The notes beneath the pieces are model-generated. The model saw nothing but the letters and a program-made list of their open reading frames with translations. It made no database searches and was not told the origin of the DNA. A stretch of DNA of 64,000 nucleotides, from positions 186,001 to 250,000 of the forward strand of contig NZ_BMXS01000003.1 of the NCBI RefSeq assembly GCF_014651875.1, read 5' to 3'. Positions 55,915 through 64,000 of the stretch are shown in pieces. This DNA is from Litchfieldella qijiaojingensis. GTDB taxonomy: Bacteria; Pseudomonadota; Gammaproteobacteria; Pseudomonadales; Halomonadaceae. Numbering within the stretch: the first letter of the stretch is position 1; every line of letters begins with the position of its first letter. The translations under genes were made by a program, and so were the position numbers.

Positions 55915-57318
55915 TTAATTTCCCCCGCGCAGGGCTGCCAGAGCATCCCGGGCACGTTGTGCCGCGGCGCGCACCTGGTCGGGAGCGGTGCCACCGATAT
56001 GGTTGCGCGCGGCAACCGAACCCTCGAGCGTCAGCACCTCGAATACATCGGCCTCGATCACCTGGGAGAACTGCTGGAGTTCGTCAAGACTCATCTCCGA
56101 GAGGTCCTTGCCGTGCTCGATACCGTAGGCCACCGACTGGCCGACGATTTCGTGGGCGTCGCGGAACGCCACTCCCTTGCGCACCAGGTAGTCGGCCAGG
56201 TCGGTAGCGGTGGAGAAGCCCTTGCGCGCGGCCTCGTACATGTTCTCGGCCTTGGCTTCGATGGCCGGAATCATGTCGGCGAAGGCCTTGAGGCAACCTT
56301 GCACGGTGTCGAGCGTGTCGAACAGTGGCTCCTTGTCTTCCTGGTTGTCCTTGTTGTAGGCCAGCGGCTGCGACTTCATAAGCGTCAGTAGGCCCATCAG
56401 GTGGCCGTAGACACGCCCAGTCTTGCCGCGTACCAGCTCCGGCACATCGGGGTTCTTCTTCTGTGGCATGATCGAAGAGCCGGTGCAGAAGCGGTCGGGC
56501 AGGTCGATGAAATCGAACTGGGCGCTGGTCCACAGCACCAACTCCTCGCTCATGCGCGACAGATGCATCAAAAGTACGCTGGCGAAAGCCGTGAACTCGA
56601 TGGCGAAGTCGCGGTCACTCACTGCGTCCAGCGAGTTCTCGGCCGGGCGTTCGAAACCGAGCAGTTCGGCGGTGACATGGCGGTCGATGGGGTAGGTGGT
56701 GCCGGCCAGCGCGGCGGCGCCTAGGGGCATCACGTTGACCCGTCCCCGGCAGTCGCGCAAGCGCTCCTGGTCGCGAGCCAGCATCTCTTGCCAGGCCAGC
56801 AGGTGGTGGCCGAATGTGACCGGTTGCGCAGTCTGCAGGTGGGTGAAGCCCGGCATGATGGTATCGGCCTCGCGCGCTGCCAGTTCGATCAGGCCCTCGC
56901 GCAGACGCGTGAGTTCGGCGTCTACCGCGTCGATGGCATCGCGCAGGTAAAGGCGAATGTCGGTGGCGACCTGGTCGTTGCGCGAGCGGCCGGTGTGCAA
57001 CTTCTTGCCGGTGATCCCGATCTTCTCGGTCAGCCGTGCCTCGATGTTCATGTGCACGTCTTCGAGCTTGACCGACCAGGCGAAGGTGCCGTTGGCGATT
57101 TCCTGGTCGATTTCCTGGAGCCCGGCGATGATGGCGTCGCGTTCGTCATCGCTCAGTACTCCAACCCGGGCCAGCATGGTGGCATGGGCAATGGAGCCCT
57201 GTATGTCGTGGTGGGCGAGGCGCTGGTCGAAATCCACCGAGGCAGTGAAGCGCTCGACGAAGGCATCGGTGGGCTCACTGAAACGCCCGCCCCAGGACTG
57301 ATTGGTTGGCTGCGGCAT
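55915..57318 (-). CDS. argH: Argininosuccinate lyase
   Basis: A 467-residue fumarase/aspartase-superfamily lyase, the last step of arginine synthesis. N-terminal [34 protein letters not shown], the catalytic [11 protein letters not shown] and signature [15 protein letters not shown] are all present. It is divergent from hemC across 186 bp and continues without a gap into lptM-lysA-dapF, suggesting a long operon. Confidence 0.97.
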   Translation of the reverse strand: MPQPTNQSWGGRFSEPTDAFVERFTASVDFDQRLAHHDIQGSIAHATMLARVGVLSDDERDAIIAGLQEIDQEIANGTFAWSVKLEDVHMNIEARLTEKIGITGKKLHTGRSRNDQVATDIRLYLRDAIDAVDAELTRLREGLIELAAREADTIMPGFTHLQTAQPVTFGHHLLAWQEMLARDQERLRDCRGRVNVMPLGAAALAGTTYPIDRHVTAELLGFERPAENSLDAVSDRDFAIEFTAFASVLLMHLSRMSEELVLWTSAQFDFIDLPDRFCTGSSIMPQKKNPDVPELVRGKTGRVYGHLMGLLTLMKSQPLAYNKDNQEDKEPLFDTLDTVQGCLKAFADMIPAIEAKAENMYEAARKGFSTATDLADYLVRKGVAFRDAHEIVGQSVAYGIEHGKDLSEMSLDELQQFSQVIEADVFEVLTLEGSVAARNHIGGTAPDQVRAAAQRARDALAALRGGN

Positions 57319-57504
57319 CGAACTGGATATCCTGCATTGTTGCTGTAGGGATGTTGCAGGGAAGTGTACCAGAGTCGGCCCGACAGGCGAGGGTGGAAGC
57401 AGGAGGACATGCCAGGGTCGTGGCGGGCATTTTTCCTAGTCCGGCGCGTGCATTATGATAGGGGATCAACCGAACCCAGACAGACCGCCCACAGGGGGAT
57501 CATC

Positions 57505-58446
57505 GTGCTCGCCGACAACATCCTGCGTATCGCTACCCGCAAGAGCCGCCTGGCCCTTTGGCAGGCCGAGCATGTTCGTGACCGTCTGCGGGCGATACAT
57601 CCTGGGCTCGAGGTGGAACTGGTCGCCATGTCCACGCGTGGCGACAAGATCCTCGACACCCCGTTAGCCAAGGTGGGCGGCAAGGGGCTGTTCGTCAAGG
57701 AGCTGGAGGAAGCGATGCTCGACGGGCGCGCCGATATCGCCGTGCACTCCATGAAGGATGTGCCCATGCACTTTCCCGAAGGACTCGGGCTGTCGGTGAT
57801 CCTCGAGGGCGCCGAGCCCACCGATGCCTTCGTCTCCAACGACTATGCCTCGCTCGACGAACTGCCCCAGGGCGCTCGCATCGGCACTTCGAGCCTGCGT
57901 CGTGGCTTGCAGATGCGCGAGGCGCGCCCCGACCTGGAGATCCTGACCCTGCGCGGTAATGTGCAGACGCGACTGGGTAAGCTCGATGCCGGCGAGTTCG
58001 ATGCCATCATCCTGGCCACTTCCGGCCTGCGTCGCCTTGGGCTCGGCGAGCGGATCGCCATGGAGCTGCCCCCCGAGGTATGCCTACCGGCCTGCGGCCA
58101 AGGGGCGCTGGGGATCGAGTGCCGCACCGACGATGCTGAACTGATCGCCATGCTGGCACCACTCGATGATCCCGCCACTGCCACTCGGGTGCGCGCCGAG
58201 CGCGCTATGAATACGCGCCTGGACGGCGGCTGCCAGGTCCCTATCGCCGGCCACGCAGTGTTCGAGAACGATGGCCGCACCTTGTGGCTGCGCGGCCTGG
58301 TGGGCAACCCCGACGGCACCCAGGTGTTGCGTGCCGAAGGTCGGGGGGCGGCCAGCGAACCGGAAACGTTGGGCGTGCGGGTCGCCGAGGACCTGCTCGA
58401 GCAGGGCGCCGGCGAAATCCTGGCCCAGGTCTACGGCGACACCTGA
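57505..58446 (+). CDS. hemC: Hydroxymethylbilane synthase (porphobilinogen deaminase)
   Basis: A 313-residue enzyme joining four porphobilinogens. N-terminal [20 protein letters not shown] in [42 protein letters not shown] and the dipyrromethane Cys in [13 protein letters not shown] are all present. The GTG at 57505 is the best start (GGGGGA 7 bp upstream); the frame stays open to 57364 without ribosome site or homology. hemD follows with no gap. Confidence 0.95.
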   Translation: MLADNILRIATRKSRLALWQAEHVRDRLRAIHPGLEVELVAMSTRGDKILDTPLAKVGGKGLFVKELEEAMLDGRADIAVHSMKDVPMHFPEGLGLSVILEGAEPTDAFVSNDYASLDELPQGARIGTSSLRRGLQMREARPDLEILTLRGNVQTRLGKLDAGEFDAIILATSGLRRLGLGERIAMELPPEVCLPACGQGALGIECRTDDAELIAMLAPLDDPATATRVRAERAMNTRLDGGCQVPIAGHAVFENDGRTLWLRGLVGNPDGTQVLRAEGRGAASEPETLGVRVAEDLLEQGAGEILAQVYGDT

Positions 58447-59241
58447 ATGAATATGCGGCCACGGGTCCTGATCACACGACCGGGCAGTCGAGCGATGCCA
58501 CTGGTTCGCGCTATCGAAGCACTGGGGGCCGAGGTCAAGCCGCTCGAGATCATGCGTCAGGAGCCCTTGGTCGAAACCCAGGCCATGCGCAATGCTTGGC
58601 TGGACTTCGATCAGTTTTCCAAGGTGGTGGTGGTCAGTCCTTTCGCCGCCGATTGCTTGGCCGAGTCGCTGGACCGTTATTGGCCTCAGTTGCCGGTGGG
58701 CCCGCACTTCTATGCCGTCGGTCGCGCCACCGCCGAAACGCTGCATGAACGGCTGGCTGTGCGTGTGCGCGTGCCGCCGCCCGGCCCGGAGGATACCAGC
58801 GAGGCGTTGCTGTCATTGCCCTCGCTGCAGGCACTCGACGAGCAGAAGGTCCTGCTGGTGGCAGGGGAAGGTGGCCGTGCATTGCTGGCCGAGACACTCG
58901 AGACGCGTGGCGCACGTCTCACGCGTCTGGCACTCTATCGGCGTGTTCTGACACCGCCGGATGAGACCAGTGCGCGCATGCTCTCCCGTGGAGATTTCAC
59001 CGCCTTGGTGGTGAGCAGCGGAGAAATACTCGATCATCTGGCAGGATGGTGTACACAGGCGGCGTTGAACCAACCGCTAATCGTTTCCAGCCAGCGTTTG
59101 GCTACACTGGCCGGCAGCCTGGGATTCGCCGATCTCCGCGTGGCGCAGGGCGCCACGCCGAACGCCTTGGCGGCGACAGTCGCCGAGGCCTGTGACCTGG
59201 ATGGTGCCGATATCGATCATGACGATCTTGACAAAGGCTAG
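58447..59241 (+). CDS. hemD: Uroporphyrinogen-III synthase
   Basis: A 264-residue two-domain HemD. VLITRPGSRAMPLVRAIEAL starts the protein; SKVVVVSPFAADCL, FYAVGRATAETL, VLLVAGEGGRALLAETLETRGA and ALVVSSGEILDHL mark the successive strands. It cyclises hydroxymethylbilane with inversion of ring D. It starts directly after the hemC stop and lies 6 bp before hemX. Confidence 0.93.
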   Translation: MNMRPRVLITRPGSRAMPLVRAIEALGAEVKPLEIMRQEPLVETQAMRNAWLDFDQFSKVVVVSPFAADCLAESLDRYWPQLPVGPHFYAVGRATAETLHERLAVRVRVPPPGPEDTSEALLSLPSLQALDEQKVLLVAGEGGRALLAETLETRGARLTRLALYRRVLTPPDETSARMLSRGDFTALVVSSGEILDHLAGWCTQAALNQPLIVSSQRLATLAGSLGFADLRVAQGATPNALAATVAEACDLDGADIDHDDLDKG

Positions 59242-59247
59242 CGATAG

Positions 59248-60717
59248 ATGAGCAAGCAACCACACGATCAGGACGAACAGCAGGCGCCCGGCGGCGCAGA
59301 TGCCTCCCGCTCGGACAAGGACGAGTCGACGCCGGCACCCACCGGGGCTCCCGAAGCCTCCACGCCGGATTCCCCGGCTCAGGCCTCGAAAGCCGAGAAA
59401 CCACAGCGTTCGCGGTCGCGTGGCCGTCGGGGTACCAAGAGTGCCGCGGCCAATCAGACGGCGTCCGGCTCAGTGGCGTCGAAGGAAGGTGTCAAGGGGA
59501 AAAGCAGCGATAAGCCGTCGTCCAGTGGCGATGACACGCCCTCAGGCTCCGACAAGAAAACCGCGGGTACCGGCAAGCCCACTGCCGATACGAATGACAA
59601 GCGCAAGAAGGAGGCAGAGACGGGCAAGGCGCCGCCTTCGAGCGGTGGCGATGCATCCGGCGGCGGCACCTCGGGAGAAGGTGGCCAGAGCGGGAAATCG
59701 CTGGGGGTCGCTGCCTTGGTGCTGGTGGTCGTGCTGGCGGTGGCGGTGGCGCTGCTCGGTTGGTTGGGCTGGCAGCGGCTCGAGACGCAGCAGCAGCGTC
59801 TGACGGACATCGAGGCCAATGCCGAGGCCATTGCGGATCTGGAGTCGCGGCTTGCCTCCAGCGAGGAGCAGCGTCAGGCGGCACTGGATAACGCCTTGGC
59901 GTCGTTGCGTGCCGAGTTCAGCGACTATCGCAGTAATGTCGACAAGACCCTTGATCAAGTCCTTGATGAGCTGTCCAGCCAACAGGAAACCGACGAGCGA
60001 GAGTGGTTGCATGCCGAGGCCGCCTATCTACTGCGTCTGGCCAACCAGCGCCTGCAGCTCGAGCGCGATGTCGAAGGCGCAGCCGCACTGTTGCGCACCG
60101 CGGATGAGCGCTTGCGCGATGCCGATAATCCGGCCCTGGTGCCGGTGCGCCGGGAAATCTCATCGGAGCTCGCGGCTCTGGACGCCGTACCGCGTATCGA
60201 TCGTACCGGCCTGTATCTGGCCCTCAATGCCCAACAGCAGCAACTTGCCCGGCTACCGCTCAAGCAGGATGTCGAAGAGATTGCCGCACAGCCCGGCGAC
60301 GATACACCGCCTCGCGGTGGTTGGCAGCAGCAGCTTGCGCGCTTTGCTGGGGAGCTCAAGGAGCTGGTCACGGTGCGTCGCCATGACGAGGCGCTCGAGG
60401 CGCTGATCACGCCGCAGCAGGAGGCCTATCTGCGCCAGAACGTGCGCTTGGTGCTCGAGCAGGCCCAACTGGCCTTGCTTCGCGAGGAGCCGGAGCTCTA
60501 CCGGGCCAGCCTCGACAAAGCGATCTCCCTGGTGCGCGACTACTATGCCGCCGACCGTAGTGGTGTCGAGGCCACGCTGAGGCGTCTGAACGAACTGCGC
60601 GAGGCAGCGGTGCGTCCCGAACTGCCGGACATCAGCGGTTCCCAGCAAGCCTTGGCCACTTTCATCGAGCGCCGCTTCGAGTCGTCTTCCAAAGGTAGTG
60701 GGGGAGATGAGGCATGA
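59248..60717 (+). CDS. hemX: HemX-family membrane protein with disordered N-terminus
   Basis: A 489-residue protein. Residues 1-150 are low-complexity (Ser/Gly/Lys/Asp/Pro rich), then one TM helix (about 153-172, VAALVLVVVLAVAVALLGWLG) and a long alpha-helical region from ETQQQRLTDIEANAEAIADL onward. It matches the proteobacterial HemX family found after hemCD, whose biochemical role is uncertain; it is not the Bacillus HemX. The disordered cytoplasmic leader is longer than in E. coli HemX. The stop overlaps hemY by 4 bp. Confidence 0.88.
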   Translation: MSKQPHDQDEQQAPGGADASRSDKDESTPAPTGAPEASTPDSPAQASKAEKPQRSRSRGRRGTKSAAANQTASGSVASKEGVKGKSSDKPSSSGDDTPSGSDKKTAGTGKPTADTNDKRKKEAETGKAPPSSGGDASGGGTSGEGGQSGKSLGVAALVLVVVLAVAVALLGWLGWQRLETQQQRLTDIEANAEAIADLESRLASSEEQRQAALDNALASLRAEFSDYRSNVDKTLDQVLDELSSQQETDEREWLHAEAAYLLRLANQRLQLERDVEGAAALLRTADERLRDADNPALVPVRREISSELAALDAVPRIDRTGLYLALNAQQQQLARLPLKQDVEEIAAQPGDDTPPRGGWQQQLARFAGELKELVTVRRHDEALEALITPQQEAYLRQNVRLVLEQAQLALLREEPELYRASLDKAISLVRDYYAADRSGVEATLRRLNELREAAVRPELPDISGSQQALATFIERRFESSSKGSGGDEA

Positions 60718-61937
60718 GAAAGCTGATCCTCCTCATCGTTTTTGGCCTGGCCGTCGGGGCGCTGTTCGGCCAGTTGATGCATTCGTTGCCCGGCTACTGG
60801 CTGGTTCGGGTTGGCAATACCTCGTTCCAGACCTCATTCTGGTTTGGCCTGATCCTGCTGTTGGCGGCCTTCCTGATACTGCACTTCGTGCTTCGGGCGC
60901 TGATGCGCATGCGCCACCCGGTGAGTCGGCTCAAGGTGTGGAACAGCCGCACCCGTCATCGTAATGCCATGAAGCGCACCGTACGCGGGCTGGTGGCACT
61001 GGCCGAGGGGCGTTGGAAGCGTGCCGAGAAATCCCTGGTCAAGGCTGCCAACGATTCCAGCACGCCGCTGGTCAATTACCTCTCGGCAGCACTGGCAGCG
61101 CATTATCAGGGGCGCTATGAGCAGGCCGATACCTTGCTCAAGCGTGCCCACCTGAGCACTGAAGGTGCCGATACCGCGGTGGGGATGGTCCAGGCGCAGT
61201 TGATGCTCGACCGGCAGCAGTTCGAGGAGGCCCTGGCCACTCTGACTCGGCTCGACAAGCAGCTACCGAACCACCCACAGGTGCTCAAGCTGCTCAAACA
61301 AGCCTATCTGAGCGTCAACGACTGGGATGGTCTACGGCGATTGACGCCGCGTCTGGCCCAACAGCAATTGATTGCCCAGGAAGAACGCCAGGAACTCGAG
61401 CAGCGCGCCTATCGCGAGTTGATCGTCCAGGCGGCGCGCAATCCCAACGATATCGAGCGGGTGCGCAATCTGTGGGCCGACATGCCAGATCACCTACGCG
61501 GTGACGTGGAACTGGTGGTGTTGTATACCGAGGCCTTGGTGCGTAGCGGCGAAGAGGGGATCGCCGAGCGCCTGCTGCGCCACTCGCTCAAGGAACACTG
61601 GGATTCGCGCTTGGTACTGCGTTACGGGCTGCTCAACGTCGATGCCGCTCGCCAGCTGGTCTATGCCGAAAAGTGGTTGCAGGAGCGCCCCAACGATCCG
61701 GATCTGTTACTCACCTTGGGGCGGTTGTCGCTGCGCAATGCCTACTGGGGCAAGGCTCAGGAATATTTCGAGGCCAGCCAGCGCCAGCGTCCCAGTGGCG
61801 TGGTCTGCGCCGAACTGGCGCGGCTATATGCCAATCTCGGCGAGCACAACAAGAGTCAGCTCTACTATCGCCAGAGCGTGGAACTGCTCGACAAGTCGCT
61901 GCCCTCGCTTCCCCAGCCCAGCGACATCAATCGCTGA
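60714..61937 (+). CDS. hemY: HemY-family TPR membrane protein
   Basis: A 407-residue protein with two N-terminal TM helices (about residues 3-20 and 40-62) and a soluble tetratricopeptide-repeat region. The TPR part is seen in ARKRTVRGLVALAEGRWKRAEKSL-like segments (MKRTVRGLVALAEGRWKRAE) and ALATLTRLDKQLPNHPQVLK. It is the proteobacterial HemY family, unlike the protoporphyrinogen oxidase also named HemY; its role in late haem metabolism is unclear. It is the last gene of hemCDXY and is followed by a strong terminator. Confidence 0.9.
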   Translation: MRKLILLIVFGLAVGALFGQLMHSLPGYWLVRVGNTSFQTSFWFGLILLLAAFLILHFVLRALMRMRHPVSRLKVWNSRTRHRNAMKRTVRGLVALAEGRWKRAEKSLVKAANDSSTPLVNYLSAALAAHYQGRYEQADTLLKRAHLSTEGADTAVGMVQAQLMLDRQQFEEALATLTRLDKQLPNHPQVLKLLKQAYLSVNDWDGLRRLTPRLAQQQLIAQEERQELEQRAYRELIVQAARNPNDIERVRNLWADMPDHLRGDVELVVLYTEALVRSGEEGIAERLLRHSLKEHWDSRLVLRYGLLNVDAARQLVYAEKWLQERPNDPDLLLTLGRLSLRNAYWGKAQEYFEASQRQRPSGVVCAELARLYANLGEHNKSQLYYRQSVELLDKSLPSLPQPSDINR

Positions 61938-61956
61938 GCCTGTTTTTTGCTCTCCT

Positions 61957-61980
61957 GGGCGCCGAAAGGCGCCCTTTTTT
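61957..61980 (+). terminator. Rho-independent terminator of the hemCDXY operon
   Basis: GGGCGCC-GAAA-GGCGCCC forms a perfect 7-bp stem with a GNRA tetraloop, followed by six T's. It starts 19 bp after the hemY stop. Confidence 0.95.
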
Positions 61981-62039
61981 GTGATAGGGCTGTATTCACA
62001 TCTCAAATACGTAACATCAGGTTTCGTTGTTGTCCGATC

Positions 62040-62091
62040 GGTCAAAAATTGCCTACGCTGTGCTTGTGACCAAAGTTGACCAATAGGTCAA
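62040..62091 (+). promoter_or_regulatory. Candidate operator upstream of the purine permease
   Basis: The inverted repeat TTGACCAATAGGTCAA (62076-62091) is accompanied by further half-sites: GGTCAA at 62040-62045 and TTGTGACC at 62064-62071. The group lies 53-104 bp upstream of the permease start. The dyad form suits a TetR- or GntR-class dimer; the regulator is not encoded nearby. No riboswitch-like purine aptamer was recognised. Confidence 0.5.
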
Positions 62092-62143
62092 ATCCCTGGC
62101 GCTCACAAACGTGCATCCATTCCAACAACAACGGGACCACACC

Positions 62144-63520
62144 ATGGAACAGACCTCGACCGTTCGTCATGAGGCCTCCCCCCATTCGGTCGTCGCACCG
62201 GCTGCGGGAGAAAACTGGCTGGATACCTACTTCGGCGTGAGCCGACGAGGCTCGAGCCTGCGTACGGAGATCCTGGCCGGGATCGCGACCTTTCTGGCCT
62301 CCATGTACATCATCGTCGTCAACCCGGCAATTATCAGCGCTGCCGGGATTCCCTTCTCGGCGGCGCTATCGGCCACCGTGCTGATAAGTTTCATGAGCAG
62401 CCTGGCGATGGGGCTCTATGCTCGCAACCCTATCCTCGTCGCCCCTGGCATGGGGATGAACGCACTATTCACCTATACCCTGGTATTGGGAGCCGGTCTC
62501 TCCTGGGAGGTGGCACTGGGCTGCGTGTTCTGGTCCGGTGTACTGTTCGCGCTGCTCGCCGTGTTCAATGTGCGCAAGGCGATCATCGAGGCGATCCCGG
62601 CGACCCTGCGTTACGCCATTACCTGTGGTATCGGTTTATTCATCACCTTCATCGGATTCAAGAACGCCGGCTTCATCGTCGCCAGTGAGGCTACCTTGGT
62701 GTCGCTGGGCAGCCTGGATCCGACGCTGATCACCTTCTTCGTCGGCATGATGGCCACGGCGATCATGGTGATCCTGCGCTTCAATGGCGCGCTGATCCTG
62801 GGGATCGCCTTCACCACGCTGCTGGCTGCGCCCATGGGGCGCCTGTGGGGCGAAGAGGTTCTGGTGGAATGGAGTGGTCTGGCCGCCTGGCCCGATTTCA
62901 GCGCAGTGATGCAGGTCGATATCTGGGGGGCGCTGAAGGTTGCCTACCTGCCGTTCATCTTCGTGATGCTGTTCACCAACTTCTTCGATGCGCTGTCGTG
63001 CTTCATGGCGCTCTCCGAATCGGCCGACCTCAAGGACAAGGACGGCAATCCACGCAATCTCAAGCGCTCGATGACCGTCGACGCCTTTGCCTCGATGATT
63101 GCCGCGCCGCTGGGCACCAGCGCCGCCCAGACGTTCATCGAATCCGGGGCCGGCGTTGCCCAGGGCGGGCGTACCGGCCTGGTGGCAGTGGTCATCGCGG
63201 TGCTGTTCCTGCCGTTCCTGTTCCTCTCGCCACTGCTGTCGCTGGTGCCGGGCATTGCCACCGCGCCGGCGCTGGTGCTGGTCGGGCTGTTCATGCTGGC
63301 GCCGGTCAGCAAGATCGACTGGACCCGCTACGATCAGGCGTTCCCGGCATTCCTGGCCATCATCCTGATGCCGTTGACCTACTCGATCACCCTTGGAATC
63401 GCTTTCGGTTTCCTGAGCTTCGTGCTGATCAAGGCTTTTACCGGCCGCATCGATGAGATCAAGCCGGCAATGTGGGTGTCGGCCGCGTTGAGTGTGGTGA
63501 TGCTGGTCACCACGCATTGA
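62144..63520 (+). CDS. NCS2-family purine permease (AzgA-like)
   Basis: A 458-residue protein with about 12-14 TM helices. N-terminal LDTYFGVSRRGSSLRTEILAG and FLASMYIIVVNPAIISAAGI, then NPILVAPGMGMNALFTYTLVLG, FFDALSCFMAL and GTSAAQTFIESGAGVAQGGRTG are the signature stretches of the AzgA/PbuG/GhxP branch, importing adenine, guanine or hypoxanthine by proton symport. The start at 62144 is the first ATG after the half-site cluster. The exact base specificity cannot be read. Confidence 0.9.
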   Translation: MEQTSTVRHEASPHSVVAPAAGENWLDTYFGVSRRGSSLRTEILAGIATFLASMYIIVVNPAIISAAGIPFSAALSATVLISFMSSLAMGLYARNPILVAPGMGMNALFTYTLVLGAGLSWEVALGCVFWSGVLFALLAVFNVRKAIIEAIPATLRYAITCGIGLFITFIGFKNAGFIVASEATLVSLGSLDPTLITFFVGMMATAIMVILRFNGALILGIAFTTLLAAPMGRLWGEEVLVEWSGLAAWPDFSAVMQVDIWGALKVAYLPFIFVMLFTNFFDALSCFMALSESADLKDKDGNPRNLKRSMTVDAFASMIAAPLGTSAAQTFIESGAGVAQGGRTGLVAVVIAVLFLPFLFLSPLLSLVPGIATAPALVLVGLFMLAPVSKIDWTRYDQAFPAFLAIILMPLTYSITLGIAFGFLSFVLIKAFTGRIDEIKPAMWVSAALSVVMLVTTH

Positions 63521-63552
63521 CGAGCCGATATGATCCGGTAGCGTAAGCAAAT

Positions 63553-63574
63553 GGGGCAGCCATCCGGCTGCCCC
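63553..63574. terminator. Convergent hairpin between purine permease and MscS-like gene
   Basis: A perfect 9-bp stem (GGGGCAGCC / GGCTGCCCC) with a 4-nt loop lies between two converging stops. The minus strand continues ATTTGCTTACG and the plus strand GTTCGTTGC, so it is a weakly U-rich, probably bidirectional terminator. Confidence 0.7.
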
Positions 63575-63594
63575 GTTCGTTGCATGAGCGAAGC

Positions 63595-64000
63595 TCAATC
63601 CTCGTCGAAGTCGCCCTTGAACTCAGGGTTGACTTGGGCACGTGGATCGTCGCTGTAGTCCTTGGACTCGACGGCGGGCCGAGGCTCCTGGGCGACGCGA
63701 ACGCGCGCCGGGGGAGCGGTACCGTCCTTGTCTTCACCGAAATATAGCGTGGTATGCGGGAAGGGAATCTCGATACCGGCGGCATCGAAATGCATCTTGA
63801 CCAGGCGGTTGTAGGCGCGCCCGACGGCCCACTGGTTACCTGGCGTGGTCTTGATGCGCACGCGGATATTCACCGAGCTGTCGGCGAGAGCGGTAACGCC
63901 AGCCACCTCCAGTGGCGCCAGCAGGTTCATCTTGTGCTCGTCGTCATTGGCCAACTCATCGAAAGCTTCACGCAATCTGACGATAGCCTCGTCGATATTC
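63595..64000 (-). CDS. MscS-family mechanosensitive channel, C-terminal part (cut by window)
   Basis: Only about 134 C-terminal residues are in the window; the N-terminus lies beyond the right edge. The visible part is the MscS cytoplasmic cage: MNLLAPLEVAGVTALADSSV, then VRIKTTPGNQWAVGRAYNRL and the closing motif GIEIPFPHTTLYFG, diagnostic for MscS/YnaI relatives. An acidic disordered tail (to GDFDED) ends the protein. These channels release solutes, including ectoine, on osmotic downshock. Confidence 0.9.
   Translation of the reverse strand, partial: NIDEAIVRLREAFDELANDDEHKMNLLAPLEVAGVTALADSSVNIRVRIKTTPGNQWAVGRAYNRLVKMHFDAAGIEIPFPHTTLYFGEDKDGTAPPARVRVAQEPRPAVESKDYSDDPRAQVNPEFKGDFDED

Noticed and set aside
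57364-57504. N-terminal extension of hemC
   Set aside because: No homology or ribosome site; HemC proteins start close to RIATR, which fits the GTG at 57505.

Overview
The window comes from a high-GC halophilic gammaproteobacterium, almost certainly a Halomonas-type member of the Halomonadaceae. The strongest evidence is a teaABCD-type operon (ectoine TRAP transporter plus a universal stress protein), whose binding protein closely matches my recollection of Halomonas elongata TeaA. Housekeeping synteny of pseudomonad and oceanospirillalean type supports this: thiS-thiG-trmB, engB/cytochrome c4/dsbA, lysA-dapF-DUF484-xerC, divergent argH/hemC-hemD-hemX-hemY, and nuoA-N with fused nuoCD. No rRNA, tRNA, CRISPR array or transposase gene was seen. 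No gene-free stretch exceeds about 210 bases. The permease at the left edge and the MscS-like channel at the right edge are cut by the window.

Layout. 1-5446 (minus): response regulator, hybrid kinase, sugar-binding protein and ABC permease in one direction, a probable sensor-plus-uptake unit. 5.6-12.6 kb: thioesterase, DUF423 protein, thiS-thiG-trmB, EamA exporter with divergent LysR, AEC transporter with a duplicated terminator, FixH-like protein with SCO1. 12.6-14.3 kb: FKBP isomerase coupled to a secreted PHB-depolymerase-like esterase. 14.4-18.0 kb: teaABCD. 18.1-23.6 kb: TIGR02444 protein, ABC-F ATPase, an 11-copy heptamer repeat, dtd, tandem Usp protein, thiD, YqaA-like membrane protein. 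23.8-38.8 kb: complete 13-gene NADH dehydrogenase I operon. 38.8-40.8 kb: TRAP permease pair with no binding protein beside it. 40.9-44.8 kb: EEP phosphatase, dsbA, cytochrome c4, engB, HAD phosphatase.

44.9-51.9 kb is an accessory block placed between the HAD phosphatase and xerC, genes that are adjacent in Pseudomonas. It encodes a nearly complete L-pipecolate / L-2-aminoadipate degradation route: AmaA-like oxidase, AmaB-like (ALDH7) semialdehyde dehydrogenase, class III aminotransferase, and an HglS/YdcJ (DUF1338) 2-oxoadipate dioxygenase/decarboxylase with its metal ligands at the expected positions, under a divergent LysR regulator. Its right edge is a 161-bp MITE-like inverted repeat. 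Several of its genes are visibly AT-richer than the surroundings.

51.9-64 kb: xerC, DUF484, dapF, lysA, lptM and argH on the minus strand; divergent hemC-hemD-hemX-hemY; a purine permease preceded by TTGACC/GGTCAA half-sites; and the partial mechanosensitive channel.

The most interesting biology is the combination, in one window, of ectoine uptake and a pipecolate/aminoadipate catabolic block, since pipecolate is also a known osmoprotectant. Second is the two-component/ABC sugar unit with a 9-bp-phased triple ATTTG motif upstream of the binding-protein gene.
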